Of a stretch of 64,000 bases of DNA, positions 1 to 7,146 are shown piece by piece (position 1 is the first letter of the stretch; each line of letters begins with the position of its first letter). The DNA is from an uncultured Eubacteriales bacterium (GTDB lineage: Bacteria; Bacillota; Clostridia; Oscillospirales; Ruminococcaceae): positions 62,001-126,000 of the forward strand of contig ONMZ01000001.1 of NCBI GenBank assembly GCA_900319075.1, given 5' to 3'. The notes beneath the pieces are model-generated. The model made no database searches. It was given only the letters and a program-made list of their open reading frames with translations, and was not told the DNA's origin. A program made the position numbers and the translations under genes.

Positions 1-158
1 GTAACACGTCTTGGAAGGATCTTTGATCTCTCCGTCATGCACTTTCTAAGCTTTGCGATATCTTTATAGTCGATAGTTTCAGCTCTGTCAACACAGAACA
101 TACAAACCTTCTTACGACCTCTTTTCATTGGTCTTGAAGCTGTTTTTTCCATTGCCAT
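1..158 (-). CDS. rpsR: 30S ribosomal protein S18 (partial)
   Basis: Ribosomal protein S18 of the small subunit, which binds next to S6 on the platform. The 52 visible residues contain the family core: a basic N-terminus, KKVCMFC, an IDYKD segment, and a stretch ending KILPRRVT. The C-terminal part lies beyond the left edge. The start is the ATG at 158 because a TTAGGAGTG ribosome binding site lies about 11 bases upstream; a second in-frame ATG two codons later is too far from it. It is the last visible gene of the rpsF-ssb-rpsR operon, 45 bases after ssb. The CxxC in the N-terminal segment suggests a zinc-type copy, which I infer only. Confidence 0.95.
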   Translation of the reverse strand, partial: MAMEKTASRPMKRGRKKVCMFCVDRAETIDYKDIAKLRKCMTERSKILPRRV

Positions 159-203
159 TGTCGTTTTCACTCCTAACTATTCAATGTTATGATCTTCAAA
201 TTG

Positions 204-695
204 TCAGAATGGTATTCCGTCATCGCTGAGCACTTCTTCATAATCGGAAAGATCTCCGATAGACAGTGCATCATTGTTACCTGACTGAGGCTGGTTGACC
301 GGCTGTGCAGGCGCATTGTTATAGTTGTTAGCATAGCTATTACCGGAATAAGCCGATGTACTGCTGCCATCAGACCTTTTCTCACCTGTAAAGCTTACGT
401 TATCAACATACACCTCTGTTACGTAGTGCTTTGTGCCGTTCTTATCATCATAGGTCCTCGATCTCAGATTACCTTCAATTGCGATCATTCTGCCTTTGCC
501 GAAATATCTTGAGATAAAATCAGCCTGCTGACGCCAGGCAACACAGGTTATAAAATCAGCCTGTCTTTCCTCGCCCTGCTTTACAAAACTTCTGTCAACG
601 GCAATATTGAACGTAAGCACAGATGTGCCTGAGGGTGTCTGTCTGAGGTCAAGATCCTGTGTGATCCTACCCATCAAAATAACTCTGTTAAGCAT
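204..695 (-). CDS. ssb: Single-stranded DNA-binding protein
   Basis: Protects single-stranded DNA during replication, repair and recombination and recruits partner proteins through its C-terminal tail. The 163-residue product has an N-terminal OB fold (about residues 1-105, beginning MLNRVILMGR), a low-complexity Ser/Asn/Gln linker and the canonical acidic tail ending DDGIPF, so it is complete. Length is normal for a Firmicutes SSB. The start is supported by a GAGAGGT site about 7 bases upstream. It lies between rpsF and rpsR, the usual arrangement in which SSB is made together with the S6-S18 pair. Confidence 0.97.
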   Translation of the reverse strand: MLNRVILMGRITQDLDLRQTPSGTSVLTFNIAVDRSFVKQGEERQADFITCVAWRQQADFISRYFGKGRMIAIEGNLRSRTYDDKNGTKHYVTEVYVDNVSFTGEKRSDGSSTSAYSGNSYANNYNNAPAQPVNQPQSGNNDALSIGDLSDYEEVLSDDGIPF

Positions 696-742
696 AACTT
701 TCTACCTCTCTTTCGCCGGCTCGCAATAACACTTTTACGTTA

Positions 743-1039
743 TTACTGCTTTACTGTAACCAGGAAACGGATAACGCCGTCTGTGATCTTAAGAACTCTC
801 TCAAGCTCAGATGGGAACTCAGGCTTGGATGTAAATGTCCAAAGTACATATGTTCCTTCCGTCTCGTAGTTAATAGCATAAGCCAACTTACGCTTACCCC
901 AGTTGTTCATCTCAACTGAGTCAGCCTCTGCATGGTTCTTGATCATACCATCAAACTTTTCAATAAGAGCTGCGCCCTCATCTTCCAGCTTTGTGCTGAA
1001 AACAACCATTGCTTCATAGCTTTCATTGATCTTTGCCAT
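743..1039 (-). CDS. rpsF: 30S ribosomal protein S6
   Basis: Ribosomal protein S6, partner of S18 on the 30S platform. The 98-residue product has the family pattern: an N-terminal YEAMVVFS strand, the central WGKRKLAYAI segment that contacts S18 and 16S rRNA, and a C-terminal region ending in RFLVTVKQ. Length is typical (95-100 residues). A strong AGGAGGT site lies about 9 bases before the ATG. First gene of the rpsF-ssb-rpsR operon. A TACAAT box sits around 1080 with no good -35, so the promoter is not firmly assigned. I could not recognise the S6:S18-binding leader known from other bacteria in the short space upstream. Confidence 0.97.
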   Translation of the reverse strand: MAKINESYEAMVVFSTKLEDEGAALIEKFDGMIKNHAEADSVEMNNWGKRKLAYAINYETEGTYVLWTFTSKPEFPSELERVLKITDGVIRFLVTVKQ

Positions 1040-1104
1040 TATTCTTGCACCTCCTTCTGGATTTCGCCTGCACCCTATTGTACAAGCAAGGATACCATAT
1101 TATG

Positions 1105-1145
1105 ATAACATAAAACCTGCCTGATGTCAACAGGCAGGTTTGTAA
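1105..1145 (-). terminator. Intrinsic terminator of the RING/zinc-ribbon gene
   Basis: A perfect 11-bp inverted repeat (1113-1123 with 1131-1141, arm AAACCTGCCTG) with a 7-base loop, followed on the minus strand by TTTTATGTTA. It lies just after the stop of the gene at 1167-2102 and before rpsF, so it separates the two transcripts. Confidence 0.85.
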
Positions 1146-1166
1146 AAATGTAAATTTTCTGTTAAA

Positions 1167-2102
1167 TCAGAACAGTCTGTTGAAAAGAAATACAATACCC
1201 AGTACAAGACTGCAGAAAAAACCATATCCAACAATTGCAGCGGGCCAGGACACGCCGCCCTTTGCAGCGATCCTTTCTTTAACTTCCTGCTCTGCATCAG
1301 AATCATCTCTGATCCTGACGATATCTCTTTTAGCTTTTTTATAGTACAGATAATTCGCAAGCAATCCGGCAAATATTCTCCACACCATAAGTCCGTACCA
1401 ACAAATATCTGCGAGCATAGTAAATGTTTTGCCTGTAACATCAAAAGGAAAGGCTATCTTTATTCCCGCATATCCAACAGCAAATTGAGCGATCATGAGC
1501 GGAACGGTCAGCGCTGCACAAATGATAAGTGATATGATACCCACAAGCCGCATTTTCCTGAAAAGAAAATACACCTCCGGGAAAAGGAACGCACCTATAT
1601 TGAGCGAGAGCTTTCCGCCGTATTTACCAAACCTTATAAAGCTCATCAGAAATGTAAAGGGATTTGACTTGACATATCCCGCATAGTCTTCAAGCTTTAT
1701 TCCGTCGATAACAGAATCCTTATCATAAACAGTTCTTTCGCCAAAGGGTGAAAATTCCACCCGTCCGTTATTGGTGCCGCCCTCACCGGGCTTTGGCTCG
1801 TTAAAAGGATTGCTCTGGTTTGAAGTGGTCATATTGAGCGGTGTGCCGCAGCTTTCACAGAAAAGTTTATCTTTGTCATTATTAAAGCCACACCTGCTGC
1901 ATCTTATACCTTCGCCGCCTTCAGAGGGTGACTTTTTCCATGTCTCACCGTTTGCATGGAGTTCATCGTTAATACATTTACCCGCCTGTTTATAACATTC
2001 ACGGTGATATGGAGTACCGCAGTCAGGGCATACAACAACATCGTCGCCGTCTTTAAAAGTTTGTTCACAGACAATGCATTTTGCGCCTGTAAAATTAGCC
2101 AT
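1167..2102 (-). CDS. RING-type zinc-finger, zinc-ribbon membrane protein
   Basis: Function unknown. The 311-residue product has three parts. Residues 9-43 carry a prokaryotic RING-like finger with ligands C9, C12, C25, C28, H33, C36 and C43. Residues about 67-90 form a CxxC...CxxC zinc ribbon (CSRCGF, CESCGT). After a short linker come three or four hydrophobic segments (about 168-310) resembling DUF2628-type membrane proteins, including an AFLFPEVYFLFRKM stretch. The cytoplasmic end would therefore hold two zinc modules on a membrane anchor. It is monocistronic: an extended -10 promoter upstream and a terminator downstream. A role in protein-protein contact at the membrane is an inference; ubiquitin-like activity is not implied. 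Confidence 0.75.
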   Translation of the reverse strand: MANFTGAKCIVCEQTFKDGDDVVVCPDCGTPYHRECYKQAGKCINDELHANGETWKKSPSEGGEGIRCSRCGFNNDKDKLFCESCGTPLNMTTSNQSNPFNEPKPGEGGTNNGRVEFSPFGERTVYDKDSVIDGIKLEDYAGYVKSNPFTFLMSFIRFGKYGGKLSLNIGAFLFPEVYFLFRKMRLVGIISLIICAALTVPLMIAQFAVGYAGIKIAFPFDVTGKTFTMLADICWYGLMVWRIFAGLLANYLYYKKAKRDIVRIRDDSDAEQEVKERIAAKGGVSWPAAIVGYGFFCSLVLGIVFLFNRLF

Positions 2103-2141
2103 TTGCCAACCTCACTTTCCATTGGAGATCATTTTCTATAC

Positions 2142-2150
2142 ATTATAGCA
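2142..2150 (-). promoter_or_regulatory. Extended -10 promoter for the RING/zinc-ribbon gene
   Basis: Minus-strand TGCTATAAT, a perfect TATAAT with the extended TGn element, about 40 bases before the start codon. No good -35 is visible at 17-18 bases, as expected for an extended -10 promoter. The start codon is preceded by a GAGGT site. Confidence 0.55.
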
Positions 2151-2189
2151 TACTTTTTTTAAAAATACCATAGTTTTTTTATTTTTTTC

Positions 2190-2218
2190 TTTACTTTTAT
2201 AAAAAAAAGTTCTATAAT
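2190..2218 (+). promoter_or_regulatory. prfB promoter
   Basis: TTTACT (2190-2195), 17-base spacer, TATAAT (2213-2218), inside an AT-rich tract. The prfB ribosome binding site AAGGAG and start codon follow within about 30 bases, so the leader is short. Confidence 0.75.
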
Positions 2219-2249
2219 AAATGTTAATAGCATTTAAGGAGAATGATAT

Positions 2250-3371
2250 ATGGTATTTTTAGAAAATCTGAAATCACAGCTGGAAGCTTTGAAGCCCACC
2301 ATCAAAGAGCTCCACGATGTATACGACATTGAACGGAGCAAAGAGCGCATCGAAGAACTCCAGGAGAAAGCTGCCGAACCGGGATTCTGGGATGATATCG
2401 ACAATTCACAGAAAGTTTTACAGGAAACCAGGAGCCTTGAAAGCAAGCTGGAAAGATACAAGGATTTTACAACTTCCTACGAAGACATAGAAGTTATGCT
2501 GGAAATGGCAGCAGAAGAAGATGACGAAAGCATGATCGAGGAGATCAGGCAGGAGGTAGACGGTCTCAAGCAAAAGCTTGATGAGGCTTCCCTTGCAACG
2601 CTTTTGACCGGTGAATATGACAAGCTCAACGCAATCATTACTCTTCATGCAGGAGCAGGCGGAACAGAGGCTCAGGACTGGACAGAGATGCTGTTCAGAA
2701 TGTACACACGCTGGGCTGAAAAGCACAATTTCAAGGTTTCGACTCTGGATTTTCTGGAAGGCAGCGAGGCAGGTCTTAAAACTGTCACAATGATGATTGA
2801 AGGTGAAAATGCATACGGGTATCTTAAAAGCGAGGCAGGTGTTCACAGACTTGTGCGAATATCCCCGTTTAACGCTGCCGGCGCAAGACAGACATCTTTC
2901 TCTGCGGCTGATGTAATGCCTGAGATCGACGACACGATCGAGGTGGATATCAGACCGGAGGACATTGAGATGCAGGTATTCCGTTCATCGGGCGCAGGCG
3001 GTCAGCATATAAACAAAACATCATCTGCTGTTCGACTTATACACAAGCCCACAGGAATCGTGACCTCCTGCCAGACGCAAAGAAGCCAGTTCCAGAACAG
3101 AGAATATGCTATGAAGCTGCTGCGTTCGGAGCTTGTAAAGATCAAAGAGCGTGAACATCTTGAAAAGATCAGTGATATCAAAGGCGTTCAGAAAGAGATC
3201 GGCTGGGGTTCACAGATAAGGTCATATGTATTCATGCCCTACACCCTCGTAAAGGATGTTCGTACAGGATATGAGACCGCAAATGTAAGCGCAGTTATGG
3301 ACGGAGACCTTGACGGATTTATAAACGCATATTTAAAGGCTTTATCCCTTGGGTCTATTGAAAAAGAGTAA
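2250..3371 (+). CDS. prfB: Peptide chain release factor 2, no frameshift
   Basis: Class I release factor that reads UGA and UAA stop codons and triggers peptide release on the ribosome. The 373-residue product contains the RF2 recognition tripeptide SPF (in VRISPFNAAG) and the catalytic GGQ loop (SSGAGGQHINK). Length is normal. The start is the ATG 9 bases after AAGGAG. In many bacteria prfB carries an in-frame UGA near codon 25 that must be bypassed by +1 frameshifting. Here the corresponding segment (VYDIERSKERIEEL) is continuous, so the autoregulatory frameshift is absent. A hairpin terminator follows directly after the stop. Confidence 0.97.
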   Translation: MVFLENLKSQLEALKPTIKELHDVYDIERSKERIEELQEKAAEPGFWDDIDNSQKVLQETRSLESKLERYKDFTTSYEDIEVMLEMAAEEDDESMIEEIRQEVDGLKQKLDEASLATLLTGEYDKLNAIITLHAGAGGTEAQDWTEMLFRMYTRWAEKHNFKVSTLDFLEGSEAGLKTVTMMIEGENAYGYLKSEAGVHRLVRISPFNAAGARQTSFSAADVMPEIDDTIEVDIRPEDIEMQVFRSSGAGGQHINKTSSAVRLIHKPTGIVTSCQTQRSQFQNREYAMKLLRSELVKIKEREHLEKISDIKGVQKEIGWGSQIRSYVFMPYTLVKDVRTGYETANVSAVMDGDLDGFINAYLKALSLGSIEKE

Positions 3372-3376
3372 AATAA

Positions 3377-3400
3377 AAACCACCGGTTTTCCGGTGGTTT
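3377..3400. terminator. Bidirectional terminator prfB / YesL-like gene
   Basis: Perfect 10-bp inverted repeat, arm AAACCACCGG, with a TTTT loop and A/T-rich flanks on both sides. It lies between the convergent prfB and the membrane-protein gene ending at 3405 and can serve both. Confidence 0.9.
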
Positions 3401-3404
3401 AATT

Positions 3405-4214
3405 TTATTTGATCGTCTTTTTCCTTCTCTTTTTATCAGCCTGATCCTTAGTCTCATACTGGGGAGAATCCACGAACACACGTTCATCACGGGTATCAAG
3501 ATACGCTTCCTCGGGATTTTCTTCTCCACGCTGGTCATAATAAGGCTGTATTACGTACTTTCTTACCATTGGGTAGCAAAGACAGCAATCCACAAAAGAA
3601 ACAAATGAAAACGGCCAGAAAACAACAAAAATAAGGGATGCCGGGAAGAAAAGGATAGCTGCCGACATAACGGCAACATAGATTATAAAGAATGCAACAG
3701 ACCTTTTAACACAAAGGTAAACAAGGATAAGGGAATTTTTAAAGATCTGTTTTACTTTAAGATTAGTGGAGCTGACCATGATAAAAGAATATGCGCTGAC
3801 CATGACCATAACGACCATAAAGCCAAGGGTGATAAAAAACGGGACATACATAGCCGAGACATCTCTTGCCCACTTCATATAGATCGGAATGCTGACAGAA
3901 AAGACCACTGCACACAGAATGTTTATTATACCAAAAAACATACCCTGTTTGAAATTATCCTTAAAAGCTTTCCAAAAGTCCGTCCAGATATATACGTGTC
4001 TTTCCTGATAATAATTCCTGCAAAGCTTTGTCATGGCAGCAGTTGCCGGTCCGATGGTTATTATGGGCACGCAGGCGAGAATATAAAGCAGATTGAGCCT
4101 TAGAAGCTCCCAGAAATGTCTGAAGTACACACCTGTGTACTTTATAAATCCGGGTTTTTCGTGAGGCGTGCGAAGAGCACCGCTATGAGTGTTGTTGTTT
4201 TGGAACAATGCCAT
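3405..4214 (-). CDS. YesL-family (DUF624) membrane protein
   Basis: Integral membrane protein of the YesL/DUF624 family, whose members often sit near carbohydrate-uptake genes but whose biochemical role is unknown. The 269 residues start with a short hydrophilic tail, then a FRHFWELLRLNLLYIL segment and the conserved IGPATAAMTKLCRNYYQ stretch typical of the family, and about five or six hydrophobic helices. The C-terminus is highly charged and Lys-rich. The start has an AAAGGA site 11 bases upstream. It is 23 bases after the SpoIIM-like gene and probably the last gene of a proC-led transcript. No sugar transporter is visible nearby. Confidence 0.75.
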   Translation of the reverse strand: MALFQNNNTHSGALRTPHEKPGFIKYTGVYFRHFWELLRLNLLYILACVPIITIGPATAAMTKLCRNYYQERHVYIWTDFWKAFKDNFKQGMFFGIINILCAVVFSVSIPIYMKWARDVSAMYVPFFITLGFMVVMVMVSAYSFIMVSSTNLKVKQIFKNSLILVYLCVKRSVAFFIIYVAVMSAAILFFPASLIFVVFWPFSFVSFVDCCLCYPMVRKYVIQPYYDQRGEENPEEAYLDTRDERVFVDSPQYETKDQADKKRRKKTIK

Positions 4215-4237
4215 TATTTTATCTTTCCTTTATTTTT

Positions 4238-4840
4238 TTATTTTGGCACAAAGCTTTTAAAGATCCATGCGATAAGGCAGTCGCACCCGGCAGAAAGCGC
4301 AAGGATCGCTTCAAGTATCAAAAGCTTGGCGCAATATATTTTTACAAAAGGTCTTAGCCCGTCATGCTGTCTGTCAGACAATGTAAACAAGGCATATGTA
4401 TTAGAAAGGCTGAAAGCTTCTCTTGCAGCAAGGGCGAGAACGGCAGCTGAAACGACTGCATTGGGGATAATTGTAAAAAGAGAATAAACGATACCTTTTA
4501 CGGAGTATTGTATATACATTCTGGACAGAATAAGTCCAAGACCCATTCCTTTAAAGCCCAGCGCACCCAGTGCAGCGGCGTGTCCGATAGCACCAAAGCC
4601 GGAAAGGAACACCACCAGCATAAAAATCGACGATGAGGTAAGGGTACGAAGCAGGATATGGGAAAAAGAAGCCTGTCCTCTTGCAGATATAAAATCAGCC
4701 TGAGAACTGCATATCCTTCCAAGAGTTTGTGCATCCATCCTGCCATACAGAAGGCAGCCGGCAAGAGTACCGATCAGCACTACGCACAGCATGGCGGTAT
4801 ATATTTTCCATGATAGAATACCTGATTTTTTGACCAGCAC
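4238..4840 (-). CDS. SpoIIM-like membrane protein
   Basis: A 200-residue membrane protein with about five hydrophobic segments. The central region (FLSGFGAIGHAA followed by GFKGMGLGLIL, then KGIVYSLFTIIPNAV) resembles the stage II sporulation protein M family. In sporulating Firmicutes SpoIIM belongs to the complex that drives engulfment, but related proteins occur in non-sporulating bacteria, so no sporulation role follows. The start is a GTG at 4840 with an AAGGA site about 11 bases upstream, a weak arrangement. It lies 50 bases after proC and 23 before the YesL-like gene. Family assignment is moderate. Confidence 0.6.
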   Translation of the reverse strand: MLVKKSGILSWKIYTAMLCVVLIGTLAGCLLYGRMDAQTLGRICSSQADFISARGQASFSHILLRTLTSSSIFMLVVFLSGFGAIGHAAALGALGFKGMGLGLILSRMYIQYSVKGIVYSLFTIIPNAVVSAAVLALAAREAFSLSNTYALFTLSDRQHDGLRPFVKIYCAKLLILEAILALSAGCDCLIAWIFKSFVPK

Positions 4841-4890
4841 GTTACATCACATCCTTTTTTGTAATGTATATGCGGTCAAACCGGTTTTAT

Positions 4891-5691
4891 TCACTTGGAA
4901 AGTTCATACGCTCTTTTAGTACAAGCCTTACAGCAATTGTCTACCGCTTCGCAAAGCCCTCCTTCACGGAGCTTTTCAAGCCCTGCGATAGTTGTTCCCC
5001 CCTTTGAGGAGACCATTTCGATCAGCTCATCAAGGCTTTTCCCGCTATCGGTTATCATTTTTGCAGAGCCGATAAGCGACTTTGCAAAAAGGTCCTTTGC
5101 GGTTTGTTCATCTATACCTACGCTTGTAGCGTAATCTACAAAATACTTTGTATAAAGATAGATAAAAGCAGGAGAAGATCCGTTTATAGCAATTATCTCT
5201 TTCATTTTATCCTTATCTATTATTTTGCTTATGCCGCCTGATGAAAAAATATTGCAAACAAGTTCAAACTCTTCATCGGTAACAGTTTCGGAGCGTGAAA
5301 GGGCTGTTGCGCCTTCTCCAAGCAAAAACGGTGTATTAGGCATTACCAGCACGACTTTTGCACTGTCAACTGTTCTTTTGGCATAATACTCAGCAGTTAC
5401 CCCGGCAAGAATGGAAACGACAACCGTATCAGCAGTTACCTGCGAAGCGACCTCATCAAGGACTTCATCAAGCTGCTGTGGTTTTATTGCGAAGAAAACA
5501 TACTTACAGCGGGCAACCACTTCAGCTGCATCTTTGGCTCCGAAAACGCCTGCCTCAACTGCTTTTTCAAGGGCTTGCTGAGATTTATCAAAGGCATAAA
5601 GCTTTACATCGCTGTTCATTTTACTTTTAAGTATGCCTTTCATTATGGCGGTACCCATATTTCCACAGCCAATAAATCCTACATTTTCCAT
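4891..5691 (-). CDS. proC: Pyrroline-5-carboxylate reductase
   Basis: Catalyses the last step of proline synthesis, reducing 1-pyrroline-5-carboxylate with NAD(P)H in the cytoplasm. The 266-residue product has the N-terminal Rossmann motif GFIGCGNMG, the central VVSILAGVT and MPNTPFLLGEGATAL segments, and a C-terminal helical dimerisation domain with SSPAFIYLY and SKGGTTIAGLE. The start is the ATG at 5691, 9 bases after AAGGAG; an in-frame ATG at 5700 abuts that site and is too close. It is the first gene of a probable transcript with the two membrane-protein genes downstream. proA and proB are not in the window. Confidence 0.95.
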   Translation of the reverse strand: MENVGFIGCGNMGTAIMKGILKSKMNSDVKLYAFDKSQQALEKAVEAGVFGAKDAAEVVARCKYVFFAIKPQQLDEVLDEVASQVTADTVVVSILAGVTAEYYAKRTVDSAKVVLVMPNTPFLLGEGATALSRSETVTDEEFELVCNIFSSGGISKIIDKDKMKEIIAINGSSPAFIYLYTKYFVDYATSVGIDEQTAKDLFAKSLIGSAKMITDSGKSLDELIEMVSSKGGTTIAGLEKLREGGLCEAVDNCCKACTKRAYELSK

Positions 5692-5723
5692 TAAGGTCAT
5701 CTCCTTATCATCATACAAAAGTT

Positions 5724-5752
5724 ATTATACACCATATTTCAAACTATTGCAA
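5724..5752 (-). promoter_or_regulatory. proC promoter
   Basis: Minus-strand TTGCAA (5752-5747), 17-base spacer, TATAAT (5729-5724), about 33 bases upstream of the proC start and directly downstream of the folT terminator. Confidence 0.75.
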
Positions 5753-5779
5753 GCGTTAAAGTGATTTTTCCGACAAGAA

Positions 5780-5808
5780 AAAACGAGGAAAGCACATTTC
5801 CTCGTTTT
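5780..5808 (-). terminator. folT terminator
   Basis: Perfect 12-bp inverted repeat (arm AAAACGAGGAAA), 5-base loop, followed on the minus strand by TTTTTTC. It lies 5 bases after the folT stop codon and closes the pfkA-GNAT-folT transcript. Confidence 0.92.
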
Positions 5809-5813
5809 AGGAT

Positions 5814-6437
5814 TCAGTTAGCTTTGACTCTGCTTCTGACCGTTCTCTTGTAAGCCACAAGGCATACAGGAAGAATAATGAACAAAAGCGGGATATCAAC
5901 AACAAGCTCAATAACATTCTTTGCTATTCTTGCAACTATTGCGGAAGAATATGCAGCCTTGGGGATAAAGCCGTAATGCAGATTGAGTGCAGTGTTGATA
6001 AAAAGGTTGATGACAATAACATCAATAAGTCTTGCAATAACTATTTTAACAAACAGCGTGATATCTTTCTGCTTATTGGTTACGTTATTTCCGATCAGTA
6101 TTGAGTGCTTATCGTTTTTATGGTACAAGCATACGCCGTAGATAAGCCCCTGAAGACCTGCAACCAGCGTATATGCGGGAAAAAATCCGCCTGTTGGGTG
6201 AACCATAAATCCAACAACGTCGCACGCAAAGCCTGCAAACAGCGAAACTGTCGGTCCGAACAGCATACCGATAACAGCTATTGCGACAAACGCAAAGTTC
6301 AGCTTTGCAAACCGGATGTCGATCGAGAATGATTCAATAAGCATTGAAACTGCGATAAACACGCCCGTTATCGTAATACATTTGATGCTCTTGAATTCCT
6401 TTGCCGAAGTCACGAACATACGAAAAAAGCTCTTCAT
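5814..6437 (-). CDS. folT: Folate ECF transporter S component
   Basis: Substrate-binding membrane subunit of an energy-coupling-factor transporter for folate; it works with the shared EcfA/EcfA'/EcfT module, which is not in this window. The 207-residue protein has about six hydrophobic helices and family features such as GMLFGPTVSLFAGFACD, HPTGGFFPAYTLVAG and a late IARIAKNVIELVVDIPLL. The start is the ATG at 6437, 7 bases after AAGGAGG; an ATG two codons earlier is too near that site. Substrate assignment is strongly supported by the tetrahydrofolate riboswitch directly upstream. Last gene of the pfkA transcript. Confidence 0.9.
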   Translation of the reverse strand: MKSFFRMFVTSAKEFKSIKCITITGVFIAVSMLIESFSIDIRFAKLNFAFVAIAVIGMLFGPTVSLFAGFACDVVGFMVHPTGGFFPAYTLVAGLQGLIYGVCLYHKNDKHSILIGNNVTNKQKDITLFVKIVIARLIDVIVINLFINTALNLHYGFIPKAAYSSAIVARIAKNVIELVVDIPLLFIILPVCLVAYKRTVRSRVKAN

Positions 6438-6445
6438 AAACATAC

Positions 6446-6480
6446 CTCCTTATGCGAGCCGTCGCTTTGTGCATAACGGG
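6446..6480 (-). promoter_or_regulatory. Helix masking the folT ribosome binding site
   Basis: On the minus strand TTATGC (6476-6471) pairs perfectly with GCATAA (6455-6450), which directly precedes the GGAGG of folT. The C-run just upstream of the left arm (around 6478-6480) can extend pairing into the GG of that site. It lies between the riboswitch and folT and is a plausible translational expression platform. The pairing is seen; its control by folate is inferred. Confidence 0.45.
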
Positions 6481-6508
6481 GTCTATGAAAAGCTCCTATT
6501 ACACATTC

Positions 6509-6615
6509 AGCGGGATGCGAGATTTAAACCGCAAGGGCTTGCAAAAGCCGTTCCCTTTTCGTCCCGCCGACAACTCCCCGTCCGGCAGGCACTTAACGCT
6601 TAAACCTCTACTCTG
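6509..6615 (-). promoter_or_regulatory. Tetrahydrofolate (THF) riboswitch
   Basis: The minus strand shows the conserved blocks of the folT-type THF aptamer in the correct order: GAGTAGA, then GCGTTAAGTG, a GGGAGTTGTCGGC segment, ACGAA, GCGGT with AAATC, and the closing CGCATCCCGCT. The aptamer lies about 70 bases before the folT start and immediately after the GNAT gene. It binds reduced folates and lowers folT expression when they are plentiful. No strong dedicated promoter is visible: a TATAAT at 6659-6654 lacks a clear -35, so folT may be transcribed partly from the pfkA promoter. No terminator-like U-run follows the aptamer, which favours translational control. Confidence 0.9.
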
Positions 6616-6625
6616 TTGTTATTTT

Positions 6626-7144
6626 TTATCTACAAATCGGGAGCTTATCCCTCATTATAGTCATATTGCACCTGCCCCACGATTCGCCGTTAAACTCGAA
6701 CGCATCGGGAGCGGTGTTTCTTTCGGTAAAACCTGCTTTCTCGTAGCACCTGCGTGCAGCAGCGTTTGCGGTGAACACATTAAGATGCACCAAACCGACC
6801 TTTGCTATATCGTAGGCATACTGTGCCGCAAGCCTTACCATTTCTTTGCCGTATCCCTTGCCGCGCTGCGATGGGTCAACGATTACGAATTTGAGCATAG
6901 CCTCGTTCGTTTCGCAGTTCACCGAACAGCAGATAAAACCGACAACGTTTCCGTCATCTTCCGTAGCAGTGAAAGGACAGTCTCCCGTTCTATCAAATAG
7001 TTCTCTGATGAAATCGGCAAATTCTTCACTTTCCAGCGGAAACTTAATGCGGTTCGCGCACCACAGTGCGTGTGCGCGCTCATCAGTCACCCAGTTCTTT
7101 ATCTTTTCAAAGTCGAGGCTGTGGACATATGGTCTTAATCTCAT
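6626..7144 (-). CDS. GNAT-family N-acetyltransferase
   Basis: Predicted acetyl-CoA-dependent N-acyltransferase; acceptor unknown. The 172 residues contain the GNAT acetyl-CoA pocket (IVDPSQRGKGYGKEMV, with the R/Q-x-x-G-x-G/A signature) and the C-terminal NAAARRCYEKAGF motif typical of the RimI/RimJ-like branch. It begins 2 bases after the pfkA stop and has no clear ribosome binding site of its own, so translation is probably coupled to pfkA. It is followed by the THF riboswitch and folT. Nothing in the context identifies the substrate. Confidence 0.85.
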   Translation of the reverse strand: MRLRPYVHSLDFEKIKNWVTDERAHALWCANRIKFPLESEEFADFIRELFDRTGDCPFTATEDDGNVVGFICCSVNCETNEAMLKFVIVDPSQRGKGYGKEMVRLAAQYAYDIAKVGLVHLNVFTANAAARRCYEKAGFTERNTAPDAFEFNGESWGRCNMTIMRDKLPICR

Positions 7145-7146
7145 TA

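Noticed and set aside
1040..1100. S6:S18-binding leader of rpsF
   Set aside because: The short leader lacks the CCG-containing stem expected for that regulatory RNA.
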